53,384 nucleotides of DNA, from NCBI GenBank assembly GCA_934359255.1, contig CAKRLG010000016.1, forward strand, positions 1 through 53,384, given 5' to 3'. Position 1 is the first letter of the stretch. Each line of letters opens with the position of its first letter. The notes beneath the pieces were generated by a model. That model was not told the DNA's origin, did no database searches, and was given only the letters and a program-made list of their open reading frames with translations. Below are positions 1-9,300 of the stretch, one piece after another. Made by a program: the position numbers and the translations under genes. Source of the stretch: an uncultured Ruminococcus sp. GTDB lineage: Bacteria; Bacillota; Clostridia; Lachnospirales; Lachnospiraceae.

Positions 1-6
1 CTGTCG

Positions 7-50
7 ATAACCGTTGACCTTTTAGTATAAAAGGCTGACGGTTATTTTTC
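7..50 (+). terminator. Intrinsic terminator of an upstream gene
   Basis: An 8-bp outer stem (ATAACCGT at 7-14 with ACGGTTAT at 38-45) continues through wobble pairs into an inner 7-bp stem (CCTTTTA at 18-24 with TAAAAGG at 28-34). A run of five T residues (45-49) follows, which fits a Rho-independent terminator reading rightwards. The gene it serves lies outside the window. Confidence 0.75.
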
Positions 51-90
51 TATACACTGTTTTATTTGACGCTTACACAGGAAAAGTCAG

Positions 91-269
91 CAGAGGGAGA
101 GTAGCACAGGGGCGGGGACACTTTGTGGGCGGTTAGGGCAAGCTTTAAGATCCGACGCTTACGCAGGCTTTCGCGAGGGTCAGCTGACCCTCGTGAACCA
201 TAGCCGAAGTTAGCGGCTAGCTTAAAGTTGCCCTGTCCACGTCCCCGCCCCTGTGCTACTCTCCCTCTG
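91..269. repeat. Long imperfect palindrome (about 180 bp)
   Basis: The outer arms 91-119 and 241-269 are perfect inverted copies over 29 bp (left arm begins CAGAGGGAGAGTAGCACAGG). The inside is imperfectly palindromic (AGGGCAAGCTTTAAG-like on one side, CTTAAAGTTGCCCT on the other). The exact centre is a 20-bp perfect palindrome, 174-193. No protein on either strand is convincing. It lies between the upstream terminator and the vanZ promoter. It may be a mobile palindromic element, a cruciform-forming site, or a very long RNA hairpin. Confidence 0.85.
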
Positions 270-301
270 CGTCCCTCCTGAATACACTCCCCCAACAAAC
301 T

Positions 302-330
302 TTGACATAACCGCCTAAAAATGCTATAGT
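302..330 (+). promoter_or_regulatory. Sigma-A promoter for vanZ-family gene
   Basis: TTGACA at 302-307, a 17-nt spacer, and TATAGT at 325-330. This is close to the housekeeping consensus and lies 61 nt upstream of the ATG at 392. It is just outside the palindrome ending at 269. Confidence 0.75.
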
Positions 331-391
331 ATAGACCAAATCTATTTAACCCAAAACCAACGAATCCAAAAAACAAAAAGGGGGCAAACCC

Positions 392-940
392 ATGTTTCAT
401 AAAGTCATTATCACCCTTCTGAAACCCTTATCCTTCCTCCCGGCTCTTCTGGTTATGTATATGATATTTTCTTTTTCGGCGCAGACCGGCACAGAGTCGG
501 GTGATTTGAGTTTCAAAGTGAGTGTAAAACTGGTGGAAGTCGGATCAGAAGTGCTGGACATGAAGCTGACAGACAGTGAGATCCAGATGTATGCAAATAA
601 TTACCATCATTATGTAAGAAAACTCGGTCATATGACCGAATATTGTGTGCTGGCAATCACACTTTGCGTACCATTGTATGCGTACGGCGTGCGTGGAATC
701 TGGCTGTATCTGCTGGCTGGATTTATCTGTGCCGGATTTGCGGCAACGGATGAATACCATCAGTCGTTTGTGGCAGGGCGAGGACCGTCAGTGCGTGATG
801 TCTGCATCGATACCTTTGGTGCACTGATCGGTATCACAGGAACACAGATTGTCGGCTGGGCGGCCGTAAAGAGTACGAAAGAACTGGAAAGAGAGCGGAA
901 ACGCAAAAGAAAGCAGAAAAGAAGAATGCAGAAACGCTGA
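392..940 (+). CDS. VanZ-family membrane protein
   Basis: A 182-residue VanZ-like integral membrane protein. The family motifs are visible: FSFSAQ near residue 30, RKLGHMTEYCVLA near 75-87, and DEYHQSFVAGRGPSVRDV followed by DTFGALIG near 125-152. The tail (about 160-182) is extremely basic (ERERKRKRKQKRR) and presumably cytoplasmic. The start at 392 has a purine-rich GGGGG site a few bases upstream and its own promoter. VanZ of enterococci gives low-level teicoplanin resistance, but most family members in Clostridia have no known resistance role. No other van genes are present, so only the family name is warranted. It is followed by a separate transcription unit (thyA). Confidence 0.85.
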   Translation: MFHKVIITLLKPLSFLPALLVMYMIFSFSAQTGTESGDLSFKVSVKLVEVGSEVLDMKLTDSEIQMYANNYHHYVRKLGHMTEYCVLAITLCVPLYAYGVRGIWLYLLAGFICAGFAATDEYHQSFVAGRGPSVRDVCIDTFGALIGITGTQIVGWAAVKSTKELERERKRKRKQKRRMQKR

Positions 941-1000
941 TCGGAAAAGAAGAACAGTAACAGAACAGTAAAACAGATGAGCGGAAGTGTCAGAATAAGA

Positions 1001-1029
1001 TTGAATTAGATGTATCGCTATATTATAAT
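1001..1029 (+). promoter_or_regulatory. Promoter for thyA-dfrA
   Basis: TTGAAT at 1001-1006, a 17-nt spacer, and a perfect TATAAT at 1024-1029, 53 nt upstream of the thyA ATG. The thyA ribosome site AAGGAGGAAAG follows. Confidence 0.7.
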
Positions 1030-1082
1030 AAAATAAGTGATTCTGATCGGGTGAAGAGCCGGTTCGAATAAGGAGGAAAGCA

Positions 1083-1934
1083 ATGAGTTACGCAGATGAT
1101 TTATTTATCCGCATGTGTCAGGATATTATTGATAACGGATTAAGTACGGAGGGAGAAAAAGTGCGTCCGGTGTGGGAAGATACCGGGGAGAGCGCTTATA
1201 CGATCAAGAGGTTCGGTGTGGTTAACCGCTATGATTTGTCGAAAGAATTTCCGGCACTGACACTTCGGAGAACAGCATTGAAAAGTGCTTTTGATGAGAT
1301 TCTGTGGATCTGGCAGAAAAAATCGAATAATATTCACGATCTGAACAGCCATATCTGGGATAGCTGGGCAGATGAAGACGGATCTATCGGAAAAGCTTAC
1401 GGGTATCAGCTGGGTGTGAAGCACCAGTATAAAGAAGGTATGATGGATCAGGTGGACCGTGTGTTATATGATCTGAAAAACAACCCGTACAGCAGAAGAA
1501 TCATGACCAATATTTATGTACATCAGGATCTTCATGAGATGAATCTGTATCCTTGTGCGTATTCGATGACATTTAACGTGACAAAAGAAAAAGACAGCGA
1601 CAGATTGACACTGAACGGTGTGTTGAACCAGCGTTCCAATGATGTGCTGGCAGCGAATAACTGGAATGTCTGCCAGTATGCGCTGCTTTTGATGATGATC
1701 GCTCAGGTATGCGATATGAAAGCGGGCGAACTGCTTCATGTGATTGCGGATGCTCATATATACGACCGCCATATCCCGCTGGTAAAAGAACTGATCAGCA
1801 GAGAAACTCATCCGGCGCCAAAGGTATGGCTGAATCCGGAAGTCAAAGATTTCTATGCATTTACTGTGGATGATCTTCATGTGGAAGATTATGTAACAGG
1901 ACCACAGATTAAAAATATTCCGATTGCTGTGTAA
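1083..1934 (+). CDS. thyA: Thymidylate synthase (divergent ThyA)
   Basis: A 283-residue thymidylate synthase, making dTMP from dUMP with methylene-tetrahydrofolate as carbon donor and reductant; the dihydrofolate is recycled by the DHFR encoded next. Visible motifs are the nucleophile Cys158 in LYPCAYSMTF, the substrate-binding QRSNDVLAANNWNVCQYA and DAHIYDRHI, and the Arg pair in SRRIM. The active-site context is unusual: classical ThyA has PCH and a GxPFN-type segment, whereas this has PCA and ANNWN. The length is normal. RBS AAGGAGG precedes the ATG by a few bases. It likely forms an operon with dfrA, although a repeat relic sits in the 136-nt gap. Confidence 0.93.
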   Translation: MSYADDLFIRMCQDIIDNGLSTEGEKVRPVWEDTGESAYTIKRFGVVNRYDLSKEFPALTLRRTALKSAFDEILWIWQKKSNNIHDLNSHIWDSWADEDGSIGKAYGYQLGVKHQYKEGMMDQVDRVLYDLKNNPYSRRIMTNIYVHQDLHEMNLYPCAYSMTFNVTKEKDSDRLTLNGVLNQRSNDVLAANNWNVCQYALLLMMIAQVCDMKAGELLHVIADAHIYDRHIPLVKELISRETHPAPKVWLNPEVKDFYAFTVDDLHVEDYVTGPQIKNIPIAV

Positions 1935-1950
1935 GAAGGTGGATAAATAC

Positions 1951-2012
1951 CATCACCGAAGGTGATTTTAAATGGATTTTTGACCGCAACGGTGAAGGTA
2001 CTGAACAGTTAC
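1951..2012. repeat. MITE-like repeat, partial copy
   Basis: The right half of a dispersed element also found at 26043-26185 and 38633-38774. It keeps the internal hairpin ATCACCGAAGGTGAT (1952-1966) and the terminal GGTACTGAACAGTTAC (1997-2012). The left terminus is missing. It lies in the thyA-dfrA gap. Confidence 0.8.
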
Positions 2013-2070
2013 AAGCAGACAATGATCAGGGAAAACAGAAAAATAAAAGGTATCAGACAGGAGAATAATA

Positions 2071-2559
2071 ATGAATCTTATTGTAGCAGCAGATAAAAAC
2101 TGGGGCATCGGAAAAGACAACAAACTTCTGGTGAGCATCCCTTCCGATATGAAATTTTTTCGTCAGGAAACCATGGGAAAAGTAGTAGTTATGGGAAGAA
2201 AGACTCTTGAAAGCTTTCCTAACGGTCTGCCGTTAAAAAACAGAACCAACGTGGTACTGACCAGTGATAAAAATTATCAGGTGAAAGATGCGGTGATCGT
2301 ACACAGCATCGATGAAGTTCTGGAAGAACTGAAGAAATATGATGATGATGAGATCTACGTCATCGGTGGAGGAAAAGTTTATGAAGAACTGCTCCCATAC
2401 TGTAATGTGGCGCATGTGACAAAGATTGATTTCGCTTTTGAGGCAGATACTCATTTTCCGAATCTGGACGAGGATCCGGAGTGGGAGATCACTGCATCCA
2501 GCGATGAACAGACTTATTTTGATCTGGAGTATACATTTGTAAAATACGAGAGAAAGTAA
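2071..2559 (+). CDS. dfrA: Dihydrofolate reductase
   Basis: A 162-residue DHFR of typical bacterial length, which reduces dihydrofolate to tetrahydrofolate with NADPH and so closes the thymidylate cycle with the upstream ThyA. Recognisable elements are the N-terminal MNLIVAADKNWGIGKDNKL, the conserved VVMGRKTLESFP (NADPH and folate contacts), NRTNVVLTSD, and the glycine-rich YVIGGGKVYEELLP near residues 96-110. RBS AGGAGAATAATA sits directly before the ATG. This pairing with thyA is common in bacteria. Nothing suggests a resistance-type variant. Confidence 0.95.
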   Translation: MNLIVAADKNWGIGKDNKLLVSIPSDMKFFRQETMGKVVVMGRKTLESFPNGLPLKNRTNVVLTSDKNYQVKDAVIVHSIDEVLEELKKYDDDEIYVIGGGKVYEELLPYCNVAHVTKIDFAFEADTHFPNLDEDPEWEITASSDEQTYFDLEYTFVKYERK

Positions 2560-2570
2560 TAAGAAAAAAG

Positions 2571-2599
2571 GCAACTGTGAGGGTACTGAAAAGTTGTGA
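2571..2599. repeat. Relic end of the MITE-like repeat
   Basis: CAACTGTGAGGGTACTGAA followed by AAGTTGTGAA matches the right end of the dispersed element (compare GTAACTGTGAGGGTACTGAACAGTTAC at 26159-26185) with a few substitutions. It contains the GTG at 2577 that opens a spurious 22-residue extension of the next gene. Confidence 0.6.
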
Positions 2600-2642
2600 A
2601 AAAAGAAAGCAACAGGAAAGACCGGGAGGACATTGGGTCAAC

Positions 2643-3980
2643 ATGGAAAAAAACGACTGGCAGGATCAGAAAAATAATAACGGAAGCGATTTTATGAAAG
2701 TTGTCCAGGATGCCATCAACAGCGGGGACTATCAGCAATTAAATGAACAGGTGCGAAAGACAGTCAGTGCTTCCGTACAGGAAATGTACAATATGGGAGG
2801 AAAACTGCAAAATGGTATTATGGAGGGGATGCGACAGGCAGGAAACGGACTGCAGGAAGGTCTGAAAGAGGGCATGAACAGTGCACAGCGGGAGTGGAGA
2901 GAGTCAGCAAATACAGGCTGGAAAAAAACAGAAGTGACATACCGTACGAATTACGGCAAAGATCATACACCGGCATATCAGGCGGGTGCCTGGAAGCGGA
3001 CACAGCAGGGAAAACAACTGCCTGCCATCTATGCGGCGAATCCGCCGGGAAAAATCACAGGAACGATTCTTGCCATCACAGGATACTCTCTGACCGGTGT
3101 ATTTGCACTCAGTACTATTGTGACGGGAATTGTGACAGCCATTTACCCCGGTGTACCGGCAATCATCGCAACCGCCATCGTGGGATGTATTACAGCGGCA
3201 AGTCTCGGAATGGGAATCACCGGAACTGTGATCCGTGGCAGAGTGAAAAGATTCCGCCAGTACGTACAGCAGATCGGAGACCGGGCATATTGCAATATCA
3301 AAGAACTGGCCGATAAGACCGGAAAGACAGAAACTAAGGTTCGTAAGGATCTGAAACTGATGATTGAGAAAAGAATGTTTCTGCAGGGGCATCTGGATCA
3401 GAAAGAAACCTGTCTGATCGTTACGGATGCAATGTATCAGCAGTATCTGGAGACGGAAAAACAGGCGAAAACCGTACAGCTGCAACAACAGCAGCAGAAA
3501 GAACAACGCTCCCGGATGCCGGAAGAGTGCAGAAAGATCCTGGAAGAAGGACAGGAATACATTACTTATATTCATAAGTGTAATGACGATCTTCCGGGAG
3601 AAGAAATTACCAAAAAACTGAGCCGTCTTGAAACTATCATCACCCGTATCTTTCAGGAAGTGGAAAAACAGCCGGAACTGGCTTCAGATCTGCGCAGATT
3701 TATGAATTATTATCTGCCAACCACAAGAAAACTGGTGGATGCTTATCGGGAGATTGAACTGGACAGTTTCAGGACAGAACAAAATGAAAAGACGAAAAAA
3801 GAGATTGAAGATACCCTGGATACCATCAATCAGGCGTTCGAAAAACTGTTAAACAGTTTCTTTGAGGAACGTGCCATGGATATTTCTTCGGATATTTCCG
3901 TGCTGCATTCCATGCTTGCACAGGAGGGACTGACGCAGGGGGTATTTGAGCAGAAAACGGAATATAAAGACCAAGCATGA
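2643..3980 (+). CDS. xpaC: XpaC-like protein (5-bromo-4-chloroindolyl phosphate hydrolysis family)
   Basis: A 445-residue membrane protein, read as XpaC/Halogen_Hydrol family because of its two adjacent hydrophobic helices (about residues 138-195, rich in G/A/I/T), the flanking charged helices, and the TelA gene directly after it, as in the Bacillus xpaC-yaaN pair. The C-terminal half is helical, with a Gln-rich patch (QLQQQQQKEQ). The frame is open back to GTG 2577, but that extension lies in a repeat relic, so the ATG at 2643 is preferred; GGGAGG at 2624-2629 is 13 nt upstream, a loose fit. The molecular role is not established; a cell-envelope or stress function is plausible. Confidence 0.75.
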   Translation: MEKNDWQDQKNNNGSDFMKVVQDAINSGDYQQLNEQVRKTVSASVQEMYNMGGKLQNGIMEGMRQAGNGLQEGLKEGMNSAQREWRESANTGWKKTEVTYRTNYGKDHTPAYQAGAWKRTQQGKQLPAIYAANPPGKITGTILAITGYSLTGVFALSTIVTGIVTAIYPGVPAIIATAIVGCITAASLGMGITGTVIRGRVKRFRQYVQQIGDRAYCNIKELADKTGKTETKVRKDLKLMIEKRMFLQGHLDQKETCLIVTDAMYQQYLETEKQAKTVQLQQQQQKEQRSRMPEECRKILEEGQEYITYIHKCNDDLPGEEITKKLSRLETIITRIFQEVEKQPELASDLRRFMNYYLPTTRKLVDAYREIELDSFRTEQNEKTKKEIEDTLDTINQAFEKLLNSFFEERAMDISSDISVLHSMLAQEGLTQGVFEQKTEYKDQA

Positions 3981-3993
3981 GGAGGAGAACGAT

Positions 3994-5127
3994 ATGAGTA
4001 CACTGGATGAGATGGAGATGCCAACTCTGACCTTTGATCCGGCTCCGGAACCGGAAGAAAAGGCACCGGTAGTTCCGGTACAGGAAGAAAAAGCAAAACT
4101 GGATGACAGCATGTTAAATGATAAAGAACGTCAGATGGTGGAGAGTTTCGCAAAACAGATCGACCTTCATAACACCAACGGCATTCTGCAGTACGGTGCG
4201 GGAACCCAGAAAAAAATGGCCGATTTTTCTGAGAAAGCACTGGAAAATGTAAAAACCAAAGATCTTGGATCTGTGGGGGATATGTTGACGAATGTGGTGA
4301 CTGAACTGAAGAGTTTTGATGCGCAGGAAGAAGAAAAAGGATTTTTCTCTTTTCTGAAGAAGCCGGTGGACAAAATCACCAGTATGAAGACAAAGTATGA
4401 CAAAGTAGAGACAAATGTGGAAAAAATCTGTACAGCCCTGGAAGATCATCAGACACAGCTGATGAAAGATGTGGCGATGCTGGATCGGATGTATGAACAG
4501 AATCTGCTGTATTTTAAAGAACTTTCCATGTATATTCTGGCAGGAAAGAAGAAACTGGAAGAAGTTAAAACAACTGAACTGACACAGCTGATGGCAAAAG
4601 CACAGGCAAGCGGACAACCGGAAGATGCACAGGCAGTCAAAGATCTGACAGGGCTGTGTGACCGGTTTGAAAAGAAGATCCATGATCTGGAACTGACACG
4701 TATGATCTCGATCCAGACAGCACCCCAGATCCGCCTGGTACAGAACAGTGATACCATGATGGTGGAAAAGATCCAGACTACGGTAGTGAATACGATCCCA
4801 CTGTGGAAGAGTCAGATGGTACTGACTCTTGGCGTAGAACATGCCTCTCAGGCAGCACAGGCACAGCGTCATGTTACGGATATGACCAATGATTTGCTCA
4901 GAAAGAATGCGGAAGTGCTGAAAGTGGCATCTGTGGAAGCTGCGAAAGAATCTGAGCGCGGTATCGTGGATCTGGAAACCCTGCAGAATACCAATGCATC
5001 TCTGATCTCTACCCTGGACGAAGTGATGCAGATCCAGGCAGACGGCAGAATGAAACGACAGGCAGCAGAAGTGGAGCTTCGGAAGATGGAAGATGAACTG
5101 AAGAATAAGCTGCTGGAGATTCGATAG
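3994..5127 (+). CDS. telA: TelA/YaaN family protein (toxic anion resistance family)
   Basis: A 377-residue, soluble, highly helical protein of the TelA family. Family features are the long charged helices, KDLGSVGDMLTNVVTEL, GFFSFLKKPVDKITSMKTKY, and a C-terminal coiled coil (residues about 320-377). The N-terminus has a Pro/Glu-rich tail (PAPEPEEKAPVVPVQEE). The ATG at 3994 is chosen because GAGGAGGAGAAC lies just upstream; the frame is open to 3946, inside xpaC. It starts 13 nt after the xpaC stop, so the two are surely co-transcribed. TelA was named for tellurite resistance on plasmids; chromosomal homologues are usually of unknown function. Confidence 0.87.
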   Translation: MSTLDEMEMPTLTFDPAPEPEEKAPVVPVQEEKAKLDDSMLNDKERQMVESFAKQIDLHNTNGILQYGAGTQKKMADFSEKALENVKTKDLGSVGDMLTNVVTELKSFDAQEEEKGFFSFLKKPVDKITSMKTKYDKVETNVEKICTALEDHQTQLMKDVAMLDRMYEQNLLYFKELSMYILAGKKKLEEVKTTELTQLMAKAQASGQPEDAQAVKDLTGLCDRFEKKIHDLELTRMISIQTAPQIRLVQNSDTMMVEKIQTTVVNTIPLWKSQMVLTLGVEHASQAAQAQRHVTDMTNDLLRKNAEVLKVASVEAAKESERGIVDLETLQNTNASLISTLDEVMQIQADGRMKRQAAEVELRKMEDELKNKLLEIR

Positions 5128-5238
5128 TTGTAAAACAAAGAAAACAGAATAAAATAAACAGTGACAAAGACGGAATCATATCAGATGCATAAAAAGGATA
5201 ATTTATGCAGAAGAGAAAAGAAAAAGGAAGGTGCAGCG

Positions 5239-6294
5239 ATGTATCGGGAACATACCAAAACAATTAAAATCGGAAATCAGGTGATCGGTGGCGGACATCC
5301 GGTGCTGATTCAGTCGATGACGAATACCAAAACAGAAGATGTAGCGGCGACGGTCGCGCAGATCCTGACACTGGAAAAAGCAGGATGTCAGATCATCCGC
5401 TGTGCTGTGCCGACAATGGAGGCTGCCAGAGCACTGGGAGAGATCAAAAAGCAAATTCATATTCCTCTGGTAGCAGACATTCATTTTGATTATAAACTGG
5501 CAATTGCAGCGATGGAAAACGGTGCGGACAAGATACGTATCAATCCGGGAAATATCGGAAGCCGGGAACGCATCCAGGCTGTGGTGGATGTGGCGAAAGC
5601 ACGCCAGATTCCGATCCGTGTCGGTGTAAACAGCGGTTCGCTGGAAAAAGAACTGGTGGAAAAGTATCACGGAGTGACGGCAGAAGGTCTGGTGGAGAGT
5701 GCGTTGGACAAAGTAAAGATCATAGAGGATATGGGTTATGATCAACTGGTGATCAGTATCAAATCCTCAGATGTTCTGATGTGTGCAAAAGCCCATGAAC
5801 TAATTGCAAAAAAGACGGATTATCCGCTTCATGTGGGAATCACTGAGGCGGGAACACTGTTTTCCGGAAATATCAAGTCTGCAGTAGGACTTGGCATCAT
5901 TCTCTATCAGGGCATCGGCGATACAATCCGTGTATCCCTGACCGGAGATCCGTCAGAAGAAGTCAAATCCGCCAAGCGGATCCTGAAAACACTGGGACTT
6001 CGAAAAGGCGGCATCGAAGTCGTATCCTGCCCGACCTGCGGAAGAACCCAGATAGATCTGATAGGTCTTGCCAATAAAGTAGAAGATATGGTACAGGATA
6101 TTCCGCTGGATATCAAAGTGGCTGTTATGGGCTGCGTGGTAAACGGACCGGGAGAAGCAAAAGAAGCAGATATCGGAATCGCCGGAGGAAAAGGTGTGGG
6201 ACTTCTGATCAAAAAAGGAGAGATTATCAAAAAAGTACCGGAGGATCAGCTCTTAGAGACTCTCCGGGATGAGTTACTTCACTGGAATGCGTAA
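5239..6294 (+). CDS. ispG: 4-hydroxy-3-methylbut-2-enyl diphosphate synthase (IspG/GcpE)
   Basis: A 351-residue enzyme of the non-mevalonate isoprenoid pathway, converting MEcPP to HMBPP with a [4Fe-4S] cluster. The N-terminal TIM-barrel part shows IQSMTNTKTEDV, GCQIIRCAVP, PLVADIHFDY and KIRINPGNIG. The cluster ligands are the cysteines of SCPTCGRT and MGCVVNGPGEAKEADIGIAG. The size is normal for the bacterial short form. The ATG at 5239 follows AAGGAAGG; an in-frame GTG at 5161 would add 26 residues not found in the family. Pairing with polC is typical of Clostridia, though the usual dxr and rseP neighbours are replaced here by telA. Confidence 0.95.
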   Translation: MYREHTKTIKIGNQVIGGGHPVLIQSMTNTKTEDVAATVAQILTLEKAGCQIIRCAVPTMEAARALGEIKKQIHIPLVADIHFDYKLAIAAMENGADKIRINPGNIGSRERIQAVVDVAKARQIPIRVGVNSGSLEKELVEKYHGVTAEGLVESALDKVKIIEDMGYDQLVISIKSSDVLMCAKAHELIAKKTDYPLHVGITEAGTLFSGNIKSAVGLGIILYQGIGDTIRVSLTGDPSEEVKSAKRILKTLGLRKGGIEVVSCPTCGRTQIDLIGLANKVEDMVQDIPLDIKVAVMGCVVNGPGEAKEADIGIAGGKGVGLLIKKGEIIKKVPEDQLLETLRDELLHWNA

Positions 6295-6308
6295 GTGGTG
6301 AATAAGAT

Positions 6309-9300
6309 ATGATGACAGAAAAAGATTTTTTAGATGTATTTCCCCAGTTGAAGGTGGATCAGGAACTGGAAAGCCTTCTTGGGGAAGTAAAAGTAATGAA
6401 AGTATCCATAAACCCGCAGAAGGACTGTCTGCGGGTTTATGTTCTGAGTAGACAGTGGATTCATAAAAAGCATATTTATCATCTGGAAGAGACAATTAAG
6501 GAACAGTTTTTTGCCAATGCACCTCTGCGGGTGAAAATTATCGAAAAATTCCAGCTTTCCAGTCAGTATACACCGGAAAATTTTCTGGACGTATATCGTC
6601 AGAGTATTCTGCTGGAATTAAAGCAGTACAGTGCACTGGAATACAATATGTTCTATACAGCAGAGATTACTTTCAGTGATCCGGAGACGATGGAGCTGGT
6701 GATGACCGATTCGGTGATTGCGAGAGACCGGGAACATGAACTGGTGCGGGTGCTGGAAAAAATCTTCTGCGAGCGGTGCGGTTTCAACCTGAAAGTACAT
6801 CCGGTCTATCGGAAACCAGTGGAAAGTAAAGGCAGAAAGAACAGCGAGTTGAGAATTCTGGAGGAAGCCAGACAGATTCTGCTGCATTCCAAAGTAGGGA
6901 ATAAAAACAGTGACCGGGAAGTAGGGGAAGATCTGTCCGGTCAGGGCATGGAAGCACCGTTTGCGGAGGATCGGATAATCGGGGCAGACGGGAAAGAACA
7001 GAAGCCACAGGGGAAAAATCAACAGAACCAGGACACAGACGGTGGAAAACAGCCGGCAGCTGCACAGGAAAAAGGAAAAGAGGGGAACAAAGGCGGTTTC
7101 CGGGATCGAAACGGTGGAAAAAATGGTGGCCGTGGCAATTTCCAGAAAGGTCGTTATGGCGATGGTCCACGTCCTTTGAAACGTTCCGACAACCCGGATG
7201 TGATCTATGGAAGAGATTTCGATGACGATGCCATCACCATTGATTCTATCGCCGGAGAGATGGGAGAGATCACGATCCGCGGACAGGTAACTTCGGTGGA
7301 AGCCAGAGAGATCCGAAACGAAAAGACGATCTACATGTTTAATATCACAGACTTTACCGATACGATCACGGTCAAAATGTTCCTGCACAACGAACAGGTG
7401 CCGGAGATCAGCGGAGCGATCAAAAAAGGTGCCTTTCTGAAGCTGAAAGGTGTGACTACGATCGACAAGTTTGACCATGAGATCACCATCGGTTCCCTGG
7501 CGGGTATAAAAAAAATCAGTGACTTTACCACCAGCCGGATGGATAACAGTCCGGAAAAACGAGTGGAGCTGCACTGCCATACAAAGATGAGTGATATGGA
7601 TGGGGTTACGGATGCCAGTGTTCTGGTAAAACGCGCCTACAAATGGGGACATCCGGCGATCGCAATCACAGATCATGGAGTGGTACAGTCTTTTCCGGAA
7701 GCAAATCATGCCTATGACGATATCGTCAGCGATTACCGAAAACAGTACCAGAAAGACCACCCGGAAGCGACAAAGGATGAGATGAAGCAGGTATATCCGC
7801 CGTTTAAGGTGATTTATGGTGTGGAAGCCTATCTGGTGGATGATGTGAAAGGTATGGTTACCGGAAGCAGGGGGCAGAGTCTGGATGATCCCTATGTAGT
7901 GTTTGATATCGAGACCACCGGTTTCAGCCCGGTGGCTAACCGGATCATCGAGATTGGTGCGGTTCGAGTGGAAGAGGGTTCCATCGTGGATCGCTTTTCC
8001 GTTTTTGTCAATCCCCAGGTGCCGATTCCCTTTAAAATCGAACAGCTGACCGGTATCAACGACAGCATGGTTGTAGATGCAGAGACCATTGAAAAAGTTT
8101 TGCCAAAATTTCTGGAATTTTCCAAAGGTGCGGTCATGGTGGCGCACAATGCCGGATTTGACATGAGTTTTATCATCGAAAACTGCAAGCGGCTTGGCAT
8201 CGAGCAGGAATTTACCTATGTGGATACGGTAGGTCTTGCCCGGATGCTTCTGCCGGGACTGAATCGGTTCAAACTGGATACGGTAGCGAAAGCACTGAAT
8301 ATTTCTCTGCTGAATCATCATCGGGCAGTGGACGATGCGGCCTGTACGGCGGAAATCTTTGTAAAATTCATTAAAATGTGTAAGGAACGAGACATCTTTG
8401 ATCTGAATGTATTAAATGAGGCAGGAAAGCTCTCAGAGCATACCATCAAAAAACTGCCGACCTACCATGCGATTATTCTGGCCACCAGCGAGATAGGCCG
8501 GGTCAATCTGTACCGTCTGGTGTCAAAATCACATCTGGAGTTTTACAATCGGCGGCCTAGGATCCCAAAGAGTGTGTATCTGCAGTATAACGAGGGACTG
8601 ATGATCGGATCTGCCTGTGAGGCGGGAGAACTTTTCCAGGCAATTTTAAGAGATGAACCGGAATCAGAGATCGCCCGTCTGGTGGAATTCTATGATTATC
8701 TGGAGATCCAGCCGATCGGCAACAACATGTTTATGGTACGGGATGAAAACCGGGATAATGTAACCTCTGAGGAAGACCTGCGGGATCTGAACCGACGGAT
8801 CGTGAAACTGGGAGAACAATTTAAAAAGCCTGTGGTTGCTACCTGTGATGTGCATTTTATTGATCCTGAGGATGAAGTCTACCGGAGAATCATCATGACC
8901 GGAAAGGGCTTCAGCGATGCGGATGATCAGGCACCGCTGTATCTGCGGACCACAGAAGAGATGTTGAAGGAATTTGAATATCTGGGTGTGGAGAAAGCGG
9001 AAGAGGTTGTCATCACAAACCCGAATAAAATCGCGGATATGTGTGACCGGGTATGTCCGATCCGTGACGGTAAATTCCCTCCGGTTATTGAAAATTCGGA
9101 TCAGATGCTTCGTGATATCTGCTATAACGAGGCTCATGCGATCTATGGACCGGATCTTCCGGAGATCGTATCGGCACGGCTGGAGCGGGAGCTGAATTCC
9201 ATCATCTCCAACGGTTATGCCGTAATGTACATCATTGCACAGAAACTGGTTTGGAAATCCAACGAGGACGGGTATCTGGTAGGCTCTCGTGGATCTGTAG

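Noticed and set aside
62..400. A 112-codon minus-strand frame over the vanZ upstream region
   Set aside because: It spans the long palindrome and the vanZ promoter; its composition reflects the repeat, and no RBS or recognised domain is present.
392..940. VanZ-type protein as a glycopeptide resistance gene
   Set aside because: No vanA/B/H/X/Y/R/S genes accompany it, and the family is widespread with unknown roles.
3994..5127. TelA as a tellurite resistance determinant
   Set aside because: The family name comes from plasmid loci; here it pairs with xpaC in a housekeeping context with no other ter or tel genes.
6618..8321. A 567-codon open frame on the minus strand inside polC
   Set aside because: It is antisense to the strongly conserved polC OB, PHP and exonuclease domains; its translation is Cys/His/Phe-rich without motifs and has no ribosome site. 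Similar antisense frames elsewhere were dropped for the same reason.
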